A program made the position numbers and the translations under genes. The notes beneath the pieces were generated by a model. The model made no database searches, was not told where the DNA came from, and saw nothing but the letters and a program-made list of their open reading frames with translations. From NCBI RefSeq assembly GCF_018614615.1, contig NZ_JAGGOK010000051.1, forward strand, positions 44,064 through 108,063: DNA of 64,000 nucleotides. The letters run 5' to 3'. Positions 17,141 through 25,992 of this stretch are shown piece after piece. The DNA is from Streptomyces sp. ISL-100. Its GTDB lineage: Bacteria; Actinomycetota; Actinomycetes; Streptomycetales; Streptomycetaceae. How positions within the stretch are numbered: the stretch's first letter is position 1; every line of letters starts with the position of its first letter.

Positions 17141-18529
17141 ATGAAATTCCCCGTACCCGTACCCGTACCCGTTACCGGGCGGCCCACAGGTCCCCGTATC
17201 ACCGCCGTCGAGACGTACGACATCCGATTCCCCACCTCGCGACAGCTCGACGGCTCCGACGCCATGAACCCCGACCCCGACTACTCCGCCGCCTATGTGG
17301 TGCTGCGCACCGACGCGGCGGACGGGCACGAGGGGCACGGTTTCACCTTCACCATCGGGCGCGGCAACGACGTCCAGGTCGCGGCGATGGAAGCCCTGCG
17401 TCCCCATGTCGTCGGCCGGCCCGCCGACGAGCTGTGCGCCGACCCGGGCACGCTCGGCCGCGACCTGACCGGAGACAGCCAACTGCGCTGGCTCGGGCCC
17501 GAGAAGGGCGTGATGCACATGGCGATCGGCGCCGTCGTCAACGCCGCCTGGGACCTGGCCTCCAAGCGGGCCGGCAAGCCGCTGTGGAAGTTCCTCGCCG
17601 ACGCCGAGCCCGAGTGGCTCGTCTCGCAGATCGACTTCCGCTACATCGCGGACGTACTCAGCCCCGAGGACGCGCTGGGGCTGCTGCGGTGGGGCCGGGA
17701 CGGGCGCGTCGAGCGGGAGACGCTGCTCCGCGCGCAGGGGTACCCCGGCTACACCACGTCCCCGGGCTGGCTCGGCTACTCCGACGAGAAGCTGACCCGG
17801 CTGGCGCGGGAGGCCGTCGCCGACGGCTTCACCCAGATCAAGCTGAAGGTCGGCGCGGACCTGGCGGACGACATCCGCCGGATGCGGACCGCGCGCGCCG
17901 CCGTCGGCCCGGACATCCGCATCGCGATCGACGCCAACCAGCGGTGGAACGTCGGCGAGGCCGTCGACTGGACGGGGGCGCTCGCGGAATTCGCCCCGTA
18001 CTGGATCGAGGAGCCGACCAGCCCCGACGACGTCCTCGGGCACGCCGAGATCCGTAAGGCCGTCGCGCCGGTGAAGGTCGCCACCGGCGAACACGTACAG
18101 AACCGCATCATCTTCAAACAGCTCCTCCAGGCCGGGGCCATCGACGTACTCCAGATCGACGCGGCGCGGGTCGGCGGGGTGAACGAGAATCTGGCGATTC
18201 TGCTGCTCGCCGCGAAGTTCGGGGTGCCGGTGTGTCCGCACGCGGGCGGCGTCGGGCTGTGCGAGCTTGTCCAGCACCTGTCGATGTTCGACTACGTCGC
18301 GCTCACCGGGACCACCGAGAACCGTGTCATCGAGTACGTCGACCACCTCCACGAGCACTTCACCGAGCCCGTGGCGATACGGGGCGGGCACTACGCGGCG
18401 CCGGACGCGCCGGGGTTCTCGGCGACGATGCGTCCCGAGTCGATCGCTGAATTCACCTATCCGGGCGGCTCGTTCTGGGCCGCCGATCTGACATGTGAGT
18501 CGACCGCTGCCGAGGAGGCCGCCGTATGA
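17141..18529 (+). CDS. fucD: L-fuconate dehydratase (enolase superfamily)
   Basis: A 462-residue cytoplasmic enzyme that removes water from L-fuconate to give 2-keto-3-deoxy-L-fuconate. It matches the fuconate dehydratase subgroup: AVETYDIRFPTSRQLDGSDA at the start, GHGFTFTIGRGNDVQ in the capping loop, IKLKVGADL with the catalytic Lys pair region, metal ligands in IAIDANQRW (Asp), WIEEPTSPDD (Glu) and ATGEHVQNR (Glu), then the PHAGGVGLCE loop with the catalytic His. The N-terminus has an odd Pro-Val run (FPVPVPVPV) from a small CCCGTA repeat. It is 17 bp behind the permease and overlaps the SDR gene. Confidence 0.92.
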   Translation: MKFPVPVPVPVTGRPTGPRITAVETYDIRFPTSRQLDGSDAMNPDPDYSAAYVVLRTDAADGHEGHGFTFTIGRGNDVQVAAMEALRPHVVGRPADELCADPGTLGRDLTGDSQLRWLGPEKGVMHMAIGAVVNAAWDLASKRAGKPLWKFLADAEPEWLVSQIDFRYIADVLSPEDALGLLRWGRDGRVERETLLRAQGYPGYTTSPGWLGYSDEKLTRLAREAVADGFTQIKLKVGADLADDIRRMRTARAAVGPDIRIAIDANQRWNVGEAVDWTGALAEFAPYWIEEPTSPDDVLGHAEIRKAVAPVKVATGEHVQNRIIFKQLLQAGAIDVLQIDAARVGGVNENLAILLLAAKFGVPVCPHAGGVGLCELVQHLSMFDYVALTGTTENRVIEYVDHLHEHFTEPVAIRGGHYAAPDAPGFSATMRPESIAEFTYPGGSFWAADLTCESTAAEEAAV

Positions 18530-19308
18530 CGGAGACCGCGATGGACGACCCGAACCGCCTCGACGGCCTCAGGGCCCTGGTGACCGGCGGTGCATCCGGC
18601 ATCGGCCTCGCCACCGCGCGGTTGCTCGCCGCACGCGGCGCCGATGTCGCCGTACTGGACCTGGACCCGTCCGGTGCGCCGGCGCCGCTGTTCGGGATCA
18701 AGACCGACGTCTCGGACGACGCGTCCGTACGGGAAGGAGTCGCCGCGGCGGTGGACCGGCTCGGCGGGGTCGACATCCTGGTCAACAACGCGGGCATCGG
18801 CGCCGCCGGAACGGTCGAGGACAACGACGACGCGCAGTGGCACCGCGTCCTGGACGTCAACGTCCTCGGCATGGTCCGCACCACCCGCGCCGCACTGCCG
18901 CACCTGCGGCGGTCCGCGAACGCCGCGGTCGTCAACACCTGCTCGATCGCCGCGACGGCCGGGCTGCCGCAGCGCGCGCTCTACAGCGCCAGCAAGGGCG
19001 CGGTGCTGTCCCTGACCCTTGCCATGGCCGCCGACCACGTACGGGAAGGGATACGCGTCAACTGCGTGAACCCGGGCACGGCCGACACCCCCTGGGTCGG
19101 CCGCCTCCTGGACGCCGCCGACGACCCGGAGGCCGAGCGCGCCGCCCTGAACGCCCGCCAGCCCATGGGCCGCCTGGTCAGCGCCGGTGAAGTGGCCGCC
19201 GCCATCGCCTACCTCGCGAGCCCGGCCGCGGCCTCGGTCACCGGCACCTCGCTCGCCGTCGACGGTGGCATGCAGGGCCTGCGCCTGCGGCCGGCTGAAG
19301 CCCGGTGA
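18526..19308 (+). CDS. SDR-family dehydrogenase (2-keto-3-deoxy-L-fuconate or related)
   Basis: A 260-residue short-chain dehydrogenase. NAD(P) motif TGGASGIGLATA near residue 18, structural NNAG motif (ILVNNAGIGAAG), catalytic Ser in NTCSIAATAG, YSASK with Tyr and Lys, and the C-terminal SVTGTSLAVDGGM typical of classical SDRs. In the Xanthomonas/Burkholderia-type pathway this position is held by 2-keto-3-deoxy-L-fuconate dehydrogenase, so that is the favoured role; L-fucose dehydrogenase is the alternative. ATG overlaps the fucD stop (ATGA) and its own stop overlaps the next start. Confidence 0.85.
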   Translation: MTETAMDDPNRLDGLRALVTGGASGIGLATARLLAARGADVAVLDLDPSGAPAPLFGIKTDVSDDASVREGVAAAVDRLGGVDILVNNAGIGAAGTVEDNDDAQWHRVLDVNVLGMVRTTRAALPHLRRSANAAVVNTCSIAATAGLPQRALYSASKGAVLSLTLAMAADHVREGIRVNCVNPGTADTPWVGRLLDAADDPEAERAALNARQPMGRLVSAGEVAAAIAYLASPAAASVTGTSLAVDGGMQGLRLRPAEAR

Positions 19309-20339
19309 GTGCAGGTCCGGTGAGCGTGCCGGGGGAGGTCGGGGATGTCGCCACCCTGGGGCGCAGCGGCGTACCCGTCACCGCGCTGTCCTTCGGGGCC
19401 GCCGCGCTCGGCAATCTCTTCGCTCCAGTCACCGACGAGGCCGCGGCCGAAACGGTCGACGCCGCCTGGGACGCCGGCATCCGCTACTTCGACACCGCGC
19501 CGCACTACGGCCTTGGGCTGTCCGAGCGGCGCCTCGGGGACGCCCTGCGCGGGCGGGCCCGTGACACGTACACCCTCTCCACCAAGGTGGGGCGGCTGCT
19601 GGTCGCGGACGGGCCGCCGGGCGGGATGGACGGCGAGGGCTTCGCCGTGCCCGCCACGCACCGCCGGGTCTGGGACTTCAGCGGCGACGGCGTACGGCGC
19701 TCCGTCGAGGACAGCCTTCAGCGGCTCGGCCTCGACCGGATCGACGTGGTCTACCTCCACGACCCCGACGACCACGCCGAGCAGGCGTTCCGCGAGGGTT
19801 ACCCGGCGCTGGAGCGGCTGCGCGCCGAAGGCACCGTACGGGCGATCGGCGCCGGCATGAACCAGGCCGCGATGCTCACCCGCTTCGTCCGCGACACCGA
19901 TGTGGACGCGGTGCTGTGCGCCGGCCGCTACACCCTCCTCGACCAGCGCGCCGGCGAGGAACTCCTGCCCGAGGCCACCGCCCGCGGCAAAAGCGTCGTC
20001 GTCGGCGGGGTCTTCAACTCCGGCCTGCTGGCCGACCCGCGCCCCGGCGCGACGTACGACTACGCCCCCGCGCCGATGGACCTCCTGGACCGCGCCCTGC
20101 GCGCCAAGGCCGTCGCCGGGCGCCACGGCGTCCCGCTGCGCGCCGCCGCGCTGCGCTTCCCCTTCGGTCAGACCGCCGTGGCGAGCGTGCTGGCCGGTGC
20201 GCGGTCGGCGGCCGAAGTGGCCGACGCGGCCGCGATGTTCGCGACACGCGCACCCGCGCGGATGTGGGAGGAGCTGCGCGGGGAGAGTGTGCTGGGGGCG
20301 GACGTACCGGTGCCGGTGGAGGTCGAAGAGCAACCATGA
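19305..20339 (+). CDS. aldo/keto reductase, probable L-fucose 1-dehydrogenase
   Basis: A 344-residue (alpha/beta)8 oxidoreductase of the aldo/keto reductase family. The active-site Asp-Tyr pair lies in YFDTAPHYGLGLSERRLG; STKVG supplies the Lys; YLHDPDDH supplies the His region. D-threo-aldose/L-fucose 1-dehydrogenases belong to this subgroup and oxidise L-fucose to its lactone, the first oxidative step of the route encoded here. GTG at 19305 overlaps the SDR stop; another GTG at 19320 (VSVPGEVG) could also serve. The stop overlaps the mutarotase start (ATGA). Confidence 0.87.
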   Translation: MSAGPVSVPGEVGDVATLGRSGVPVTALSFGAAALGNLFAPVTDEAAAETVDAAWDAGIRYFDTAPHYGLGLSERRLGDALRGRARDTYTLSTKVGRLLVADGPPGGMDGEGFAVPATHRRVWDFSGDGVRRSVEDSLQRLGLDRIDVVYLHDPDDHAEQAFREGYPALERLRAEGTVRAIGAGMNQAAMLTRFVRDTDVDAVLCAGRYTLLDQRAGEELLPEATARGKSVVVGGVFNSGLLADPRPGATYDYAPAPMDLLDRALRAKAVAGRHGVPLRAAALRFPFGQTAVASVLAGARSAAEVADAAAMFATRAPARMWEELRGESVLGADVPVPVEVEEQP

Positions 20340-20647
20340 GAATCGCCCTGCACACACGGGTCCGCGCCGATCGGATCGAGGAGTACGAGCAGGCCCACCG
20401 GGAGGTTCCGGCCGAACTGGCGGCGGCCATCCGTGGCGCCGGGGTCGGCTCGTGGACGATCTGGCGCAGCGGCGCCGACCTCTTCCACCTCATCGACTGC
20501 GCCGACTACGGCGACCTGCTCGCCCGGCTGGAGAAGCTGCCGGTCAACATCGCGTGGCAGGCGCGCATGGGGGAGCTGCTCGACGTCGTGCACGACTACT
20601 CGGCTGAGGGCGCGGGGGCGGGCCTTCCTGTCGTGGGGGAGCTGTGA
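20336..20647 (+). CDS. L-rhamnose/L-fucose mutarotase
   Basis: A 103-residue dimeric ferredoxin-like protein of the RhaM/COG3254 family, which interconverts alpha and beta anomers of L-deoxysugars so that the dehydrogenase receives its preferred form. Visible features are the EYEQAHREVPAELAAAIRGA helix, the IWRSGADLFHLIDC strand pair and the IAWQARMGELLDV end (family: NxxWQxxM). Coupled on both sides by 4-bp overlaps. Substrate is L-fucose by context and L-rhamnose by family name. Confidence 0.9.
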   Translation: MRIALHTRVRADRIEEYEQAHREVPAELAAAIRGAGVGSWTIWRSGADLFHLIDCADYGDLLARLEKLPVNIAWQARMGELLDVVHDYSAEGAGAGLPVVGEL

Positions 20648-21537
20648 CCGCCGTGACCGCCGTGCGTCGCCTCGTGGACGCCCACCACCACGTCTGGGAC
20701 CTGTCCGTACGCGATCAGGACTGGATCACCGGGCCGGAACTCGCCCCCATTCGCCGGAACTTCCTCCTCGACGACCTGCGTCCTGAGGCTGCCGCCGCCG
20801 GCGTCGAAGCGACCGTGATCGTCCAGACGATCACCGTGCCCGAGGAGACCCCGGAGCTCCTGGCCCTCGCCGCCACGAGCGACCTGATCGCGGGAGTCGT
20901 CGGCTGGACCGACCTCACCGCGCCGGGAGTCGCCGACGCGATCGCGGAACTGTGCGAACTCCCCGGCGGCGACGGCCTGGTCGGCATCCGCCACCAGGTG
21001 CAGGGCGAGCCGGCCCCGGAGTGGCTGCTGCGGCCCGACGTTCACCGCGGCCTCGCGGCGGTGGCCGACGCGGGGCTCGTGTACGACCTGGTGGTGCTGC
21101 CGGGGCAGCTGGGCGCCGCCGCGAAGGCGGCGGCGGCGCACCCGGGTCTCGTCTTCGTACTGGACCACCTGGGCAAGCCGCCGGTCGCGTCAGGGGAGTT
21201 GGAGCCGTGGGCCGGCGACGTACGCCGTCTCGCCTCGCTGCCCAACACCGCGTGCAAGCTGTCGGGGCTGGTCACCGAGGCGGACCGGGCGACGTGGACG
21301 GTGGCCGACCTGCGCCCGTACAGCGACACGGCACTCGACGCGTTCGGGCCGTCCCGACTGATGTTCGGCTCGGACTGGCCGGTGTGCGGGCTGTCGTCGT
21401 CCTACGCGGGGGTGCTCGCGGCGGCGCGGGAGTTGACGGCCGGCCTGGGCGAGGGGGAGCGGGCCGACGTCTTCGCGGGGACGGCGGACCGGACGTACGG
21501 CCTGGAGCTTGACGGTGGGACTGTCCAGGTCGAGTAG
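20644..21537 (+). CDS. amidohydrolase, probable L-fuconolactonase
   Basis: A 297-residue TIM-barrel metal-dependent hydrolase of the COG3618 family. DAHHHVWDL at the start gives the HxH metal site; a His in FVLDHLGKPP and an Asp in MFGSDWPVC are the other conserved positions. Members open L-fucono- and L-rhamnono-lactones to the acids, fitting between the dehydrogenase and FucD. GTG start overlaps the mutarotase stop. Last gene of the operon. No terminal hydrolase or aldolase for diketo-deoxyfuconate follows, so the last step must be encoded elsewhere. Confidence 0.88.
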   Translation: MTAVTAVRRLVDAHHHVWDLSVRDQDWITGPELAPIRRNFLLDDLRPEAAAAGVEATVIVQTITVPEETPELLALAATSDLIAGVVGWTDLTAPGVADAIAELCELPGGDGLVGIRHQVQGEPAPEWLLRPDVHRGLAAVADAGLVYDLVVLPGQLGAAAKAAAAHPGLVFVLDHLGKPPVASGELEPWAGDVRRLASLPNTACKLSGLVTEADRATWTVADLRPYSDTALDAFGPSRLMFGSDWPVCGLSSSYAGVLAAARELTAGLGEGERADVFAGTADRTYGLELDGGTVQVE

Positions 21538-21650
21538 GTCTTTGGTCGGGATGGGGTGTTTTACCTCGACGTCGTCACCGATTTCGATGGTCATCCTGTC
21601 CTGGCCCAGAAGACCGCTGCGCGAGGCTTCGCCTTGAAGGATCATCCAAT

Positions 21651-23093
21651 TCAGGCCCGCAGAGCTCCCTTCATGATCTTGCCCATGTCGTTGCGCGGCA
21701 GCGAGTCCAGCAGCCGGACGACGCGTGGGCGCTTGTGCGGGGCCAGCAGGGCCGCCACGTGGTCGGCGAGCTCCGCCTCCGACGGCGGCGACTGCGGGTC
21801 CGCCGGCACGATCCAGGCCACGATCCGCTCGCCCAGGTCCTCGTCCTGCTCGCCCGTGACCGCGGCCTCCCGCACCCCGGGATGCTCCAGCAGCGCGTTC
21901 TCGATCTCGCCCGCGCCGATCTTGTAGCCGCCGCTCTTGATGAGGTCGGTGGCCTTGCGGCCGACGATCCGTACGTAGCCGTCGGCGTCGAGCGTCGCCA
22001 TGTCGCCCGTACGGAACCATGACCCGTCGAACGCGGCGGCGGTCGCGTCCGGCCGGTTCAGGTACTCCGTGAAGAGGTTCGGCCCGCGCACCTGGATCTC
22101 GCCGATGCCGTCCGCCTCGTCCACCAGCCGCAGTTCCACACCGGGCAGCGGCAGCCCGACCGTGCCGGGGCGGGCCTCGCCGCCGGCCCGCACCGACGTG
22201 TTCATCAGCGTCTCGGTCATGCCGTACCGCTCGATCACCGCGCGCCCCGTCGCCGCGGTGATCCGCCGGTGGTCGCGCACCGGCAGCGCCGCCGACCCCG
22301 ACACCAGCAGCCGCGCCCCCGCCAGCGCCTTGGCCAGCTCCCGGTCGCCGTCACCCTCGCCGTCGCCGTCCAGCGCTTCGGCCAGCCGGTGGTACATCGT
22401 CGGTACGCCAAAGAGCATCGTCGCGCCCGCCGACAGCTCCCGCGTGACGCCCCGCACGTCGAACCTGCCCAGGTGCCGCACCTCGCCCCCGCGCCGCAGC
22501 GGGCCGAGGATCCCGAGGATCAGCCCGTGCACGTGGAAGAGCGGCAGCGCGTGCACCAGTACGTCGTCGGCCGTCCACTCCCACGCCTCCTCCAGCGCGT
22601 CCAGCGTCGCGGCGATCGCGCGGCGGGGGAGGACGGCGCCCTTCGGCGGTCCGGTCGTACCCGAGGTGTAGACGATCAGCGCGGGGGAGCCGGGCGACGG
22701 CTCGGCGGGCAGAGCGGACGCCGGTCCCTCGCCCGCGGCCGTGACATCGATACGTTCCAGCTCGTCCAGCGCCCACGGCAGTTCATTGCCCGCTGCCGCC
22801 AGCACCAACGTAGGCCCGCTGTCCGCCACGATGTGCCCCAGCTCCCGCTCCCCGGTCTTCGGGTTGAGCGGCACAGCCGGCACCCCCGCCAGCAGCGCCG
22901 CGACCACCCCGACCGCCGTCTCCAGGCTCGGAGTGGCCCAGACGGCCACCCGCCCGGCGCCCGCGATCCTGGCGGCCAGTCCACCGGCGGCGGAGGCGAG
23001 TCCGGCGTACGTCAACGTGCGGTCGCCGAACCGCAGTGCGGGCCGGTCCGAGCGTAGGTGGAGGGAGGGAAAGAGTGCAGAGGAGGCAGCCAT
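21651..23093 (-). CDS. matB: malonyl-CoA synthetase-type acyl-CoA ligase
   Basis: A 480-residue adenylate-forming enzyme that activates malonate or methylmalonate with ATP and CoA. P-loop-like YTSGTTGPPKGAV, GMTETLMNT, YLNRPDATAAAF, WFRTGDMA and the C-terminal hinge GRKATDLIKSGGYKIGAGE with catalytic Lys in NDMGKIMK. The sequence closely follows what I remember of S. coelicolor MatB (VWATP...LETAVGVVAALLAG; VIERYGMTETLMNTS). In Streptomyces it supplies extender units for polyketides. It is transcribed alone, convergent with the fucose operon; 113 unremarkable bases separate them. Confidence 0.9.
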   Translation of the reverse strand: MAASSALFPSLHLRSDRPALRFGDRTLTYAGLASAAGGLAARIAGAGRVAVWATPSLETAVGVVAALLAGVPAVPLNPKTGERELGHIVADSGPTLVLAAAGNELPWALDELERIDVTAAGEGPASALPAEPSPGSPALIVYTSGTTGPPKGAVLPRRAIAATLDALEEAWEWTADDVLVHALPLFHVHGLILGILGPLRRGGEVRHLGRFDVRGVTRELSAGATMLFGVPTMYHRLAEALDGDGEGDGDRELAKALAGARLLVSGSAALPVRDHRRITAATGRAVIERYGMTETLMNTSVRAGGEARPGTVGLPLPGVELRLVDEADGIGEIQVRGPNLFTEYLNRPDATAAAFDGSWFRTGDMATLDADGYVRIVGRKATDLIKSGGYKIGAGEIENALLEHPGVREAAVTGEQDEDLGERIVAWIVPADPQSPPSEAELADHVAALLAPHKRPRVVRLLDSLPRNDMGKIMKGALRA

Positions 23094-23146
23094 GGGCCGA
23101 CCCTACGACTCCTCGTTCTACGACCGCACCCCGTCGGAGCGGCGCG

Positions 23147-24754
23147 TCAGATCGGCGCCTGCCAGCTCACCGTCGTGCCGCCCCCGCCGTCCTCGCCGCC
23201 CCCGCCGTCCTCGGCCGTCCCGTCGTCCGTCACCGTCAGCCGTACGCCGTCCCGCCCGTCCGGCAGCTTCGCCTTCGCGTCGACCTCCACCCTGACCGCC
23301 GTGATCCCCGCCCGCCGGTGCGCCCCCGCCAGCGCGCCGCGCAGCTCGGCCAGCAGCCGCCGGCCCACCGGTTCCGGAACGAGGGCGTCCACCGCTCCCG
23401 TGAAGTGCACCGACGGCTGGAAGCCCAGCAGCGTGGCCGCGCCGGCCGTCTCGCGCAGGACCCGGCCCCGGAAGGTGGCGGGCGCGTCCGCCGGGGGCTG
23501 TTGCAGCGCGAAGATCGTCGTCCGTACCTCCTGGATGGTGGAATCCAGCTCGTCGACGGCCGCCCCGAGCAGCTTGTCGAGGTCGAGGTCGAGGTCCGCC
23601 GCGGCCGCCCGCCGCCGGGTTGACTCCAGCATCATCTCGGTGGCGAACAGCCGCTGTACGACCAGATCGTGCAGGTCACGCGCGATCCGGTCGCGGTCTT
23701 CGAACACTGCCAGCCGCTCCCGGTCCTGCCTGCCGTCCGCCAGGACGAGCGCCAGCGCCGCCTGCGACGCGAACTGCGAGGCGAGCAGCCGGTCGACCGC
23801 CGTGTACGGCGGGCCGCCGCGCCGCCTCGGCAGGGCCAGCGTGCCGATCAGGTTGCCGCCGCTCTGGAGCGGCAGCATCATGCTCGGCCCGAAGCGGGCG
23901 CGTACCCGCGTCGTCATCCGCTCGTCGGTCGCCGAGTCCTCGACGAACACCGCTTCCCCGCCGAGCAGTTGCTCCAGGACCGGGCTGCCTGCCTCGATGA
24001 CCGTACCCATCAGGTCGGCGGGGTCGTCGAGGGTCGAGGCGGCGACGATCTCCATGCCGCCCTCGGCGGTGGGCTGGAGGACCACGCCCGCCGAGGCGTC
24101 GGCGAGGATACGGGCCTGCTCGGCCACGGTCATCAGCGCGTCCTCGGCACTCTCGCCGGTCAGGAGGGCGGTGGTACAAGCGGCGGCGCCCTCGATCCAG
24201 CGCTCCCGCCGGCGGGCCGTCTCGTACAGCCGCGCATTGCCGATCGCGATGCCCGCCTGCGAGGCGAGCACCCGCAGTAGCGCCAGGTCCTCCGCGGTGA
24301 AAGCGGGATCCGGCCCTTGCGCACCCCGCTTCCCGGTCAGGCAGAGAGTGCCGAAAGCCTCGGCGTGGACCCGGATCGGGACGCCGGCGAAGGACTTCAT
24401 CGCCGGGTGTCCGGGCGGCAGGCCGGCCGCGCGCACGTCGGCCGACATGTCGGGGACGAGCAGCGGGCGCGGCTCCTGGAGGAGGTGGCCGATCAGGCCG
24501 GTGCGCCCGTCGGGCAGCCGGCCGATGCGCTCCCGGGTCTCCTCGTCGATGCCCGAGGTGAACAGCTCGGTGATGTTGCCGCGCTCGGGATCGACGACCC
24601 CGAGCGCGCCGTACCCGGCCCCGGCCAGCTCGGTGGCGGTGTCCACGATGTGCTGGAGGGTGGCGTGCAGTTCGCGCTCGGAGCCGACGTTCAGCACGGC
24701 CTCCAGCAGCATCGGCAGCCGGGGCGCCACGCCTGCCCCGCTCTCCGGGTTCAT
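23147..24754 (-). CDS. GAF-domain sensor histidine kinase with degenerate ATPase domain
   Basis: A 535-residue soluble DevS-like protein: GAF1 (about 15-165), GAF2 (about 190-335), HisKA_3 dimerisation domain with phospho-acceptor His in DRDRIARDLHDLVVQRLFA (about 360), then a short C-terminal domain. That last domain lacks the usual N-box Asn (it reads ELRGALAGAHRRAG). After LTVTDDG there is only a Glu/Gly-rich stretch and GGTTVSWQAPI, with no G1/G2 ATP-lid boxes. ATP binding is therefore doubtful. It may act as a phosphatase, a heterodimer partner or a ligand sensor. No response regulator gene is adjacent. Confidence 0.85.
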   Translation of the reverse strand: MNPESGAGVAPRLPMLLEAVLNVGSERELHATLQHIVDTATELAGAGYGALGVVDPERGNITELFTSGIDEETRERIGRLPDGRTGLIGHLLQEPRPLLVPDMSADVRAAGLPPGHPAMKSFAGVPIRVHAEAFGTLCLTGKRGAQGPDPAFTAEDLALLRVLASQAGIAIGNARLYETARRRERWIEGAAACTTALLTGESAEDALMTVAEQARILADASAGVVLQPTAEGGMEIVAASTLDDPADLMGTVIEAGSPVLEQLLGGEAVFVEDSATDERMTTRVRARFGPSMMLPLQSGGNLIGTLALPRRRGGPPYTAVDRLLASQFASQAALALVLADGRQDRERLAVFEDRDRIARDLHDLVVQRLFATEMMLESTRRRAAAADLDLDLDKLLGAAVDELDSTIQEVRTTIFALQQPPADAPATFRGRVLRETAGAATLLGFQPSVHFTGAVDALVPEPVGRRLLAELRGALAGAHRRAGITAVRVEVDAKAKLPDGRDGVRLTVTDDGTAEDGGGGEDGGGGTTVSWQAPI

Positions 24755-24781
24755 GCGGCCGCTCCGTGCGCGCCGTGGTGC

Positions 24782-25819
24782 TCAGTGGCTGATCGGTTCG
24801 AGGACCATCGGCGCGATCTTGCCCTCCAGCATGGCTCCGAGCCCGAGTACGGAGCAGACGTCGGGGCGCTCGGCGATGTGCACCGGCATGCCCGTCGCGT
24901 CGCGCAGCATCTGGTCGAGGCCGGGCAGCAGCGCGCTGCCGCCGACCATCATGATCCCGCAGTCCGCGAGGTCGGCGACCAGGTCGGGCGGGCAGTCGCG
25001 CAGCACCTTCCCGATGCCGTCGAGCACGGCGGTGAGGGGCGTGTGGATGGCTCGTCGCACGGCGGCGGTGTCGACGTGGACGGAGCGGGCGAGGCCGGTG
25101 GCCACGTCCCGGCCGTGGATTTCGGTGGAGGCCGGACCCTCCGCCGTCAGACCGTTGCCCCTGAGCGCCAGCTGGAGGGGGCGTACGGACTGGCTCGGCA
25201 GCATCAGCTCGTGGTGGTGGCGCAAGTACTGAATCACGGCGTGGTCGATGGCGTTGCCGCCGACCGGGATGCGCTGGGCGGTGACGATCGAGCCGAGCGA
25301 GAGCACCGCCACCTGGGTGGTCGCCGCCCCGCACACCATGATCATGGTGGCCGACGGCTGTTCCACCGGCAGCCCGCAGCCGACGGCCGCGGCGATGAGG
25401 GTGTCGACGAGCTCAACGCGGCGCGCGCCGAGCCCGATGAGGGTTTCGACGGCCGCGCGCTGGGCGAGCGGGTCGCTGTCGTGGGGCGTGCAGGCGGCGG
25501 CGCGCAGCCGTGGCTTGCGGCGGAGCTGGCGCCGGAGCTTCTCCCCGATGAGGTGGCGCAGCATGCGCTGGGCCATTTCGATATCGACGACGGTGCCGCC
25601 GGAGACGGGGCGTACGACACGGATGTAGTCGGGCGTACGGCCGGTCATCTGTTCGGCGAAGGCACCGACGGCGATGAGCGCGCCGGTGCGGGTGTTGACG
25701 GCGGCCACACTCGGCTCGTCGACGACGAGCCCCACACCCTTCACGAAAACCCGGGTCCTGGCGGCTCCGAGATCGACGGCGATATGGCAACGGCGCAACT
25801 GCTCAAGACTGACGGTCAC
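24782..25819 (-). CDS. mbl: MreB-like actin homologue (Mbl type)
   Basis: A 345-residue MreB/Mbl-family protein. Phosphate-1 motif IAVDLGAARTRVFVKG, connect motifs around MIMVCGAATTQVAVLSLG (phosphate 2) and adenosine motif MMVGGSALLPGLDQML. It is divergent from typical MreB: Thr/Ser in the first phosphate loop changed to Ala/Arg, and Asp-Ile-Gly-Gly-Gly of phosphate 2 is lost, so nucleotide binding may be weak. Streptomyces carry such a second MreB paralogue (SCO2451-type), important in sporulation rather than growth. It is away from the mreBCD cluster and 27 bp upstream of the GAF kinase on the same strand. Confidence 0.85.
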   Translation of the reverse strand: MTVSLEQLRRCHIAVDLGAARTRVFVKGVGLVVDEPSVAAVNTRTGALIAVGAFAEQMTGRTPDYIRVVRPVSGGTVVDIEMAQRMLRHLIGEKLRRQLRRKPRLRAAACTPHDSDPLAQRAAVETLIGLGARRVELVDTLIAAAVGCGLPVEQPSATMIMVCGAATTQVAVLSLGSIVTAQRIPVGGNAIDHAVIQYLRHHHELMLPSQSVRPLQLALRGNGLTAEGPASTEIHGRDVATGLARSVHVDTAAVRRAIHTPLTAVLDGIGKVLRDCPPDLVADLADCGIMMVGGSALLPGLDQMLRDATGMPVHIAERPDVCSVLGLGAMLEGKIAPMVLEPISH

Positions 25820-25992
25820 GGCAGGTTCTCCCGAGAGCGCTGACGGACCGGCGGGTGCCGGTCCTGCTTCGCATCGTGCGGGGGCCGGTGGCCGGGCGCG
25901 CGCTGAGTGAGCCGGTCGGGCGTACGAGCTGACACCTTGCCAGGAGTGGGTGGGCGCCCGTCTGCGGGCTGTCTGCGCCGGTCCGGCCCGGG

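Noticed and set aside
17141..17180. CCCGTA repeats at the start of fucD as a regulatory or CRISPR-like array
   Set aside because: Only four short coding units giving Pro-Val; no spacer structure.
21538..21650. Possible small gene between the fucose operon and matB
   Set aside because: Both strands are briefly open, but no start with a ribosome site or domain was found.
23058..25232. 724-residue forward frame opposite the GAF kinase and mbl
   Set aside because: Ser/Arg/Pro-rich shadow composition; the reverse strand encodes recognisable GAF, HisKA_3 and MreB sequences.
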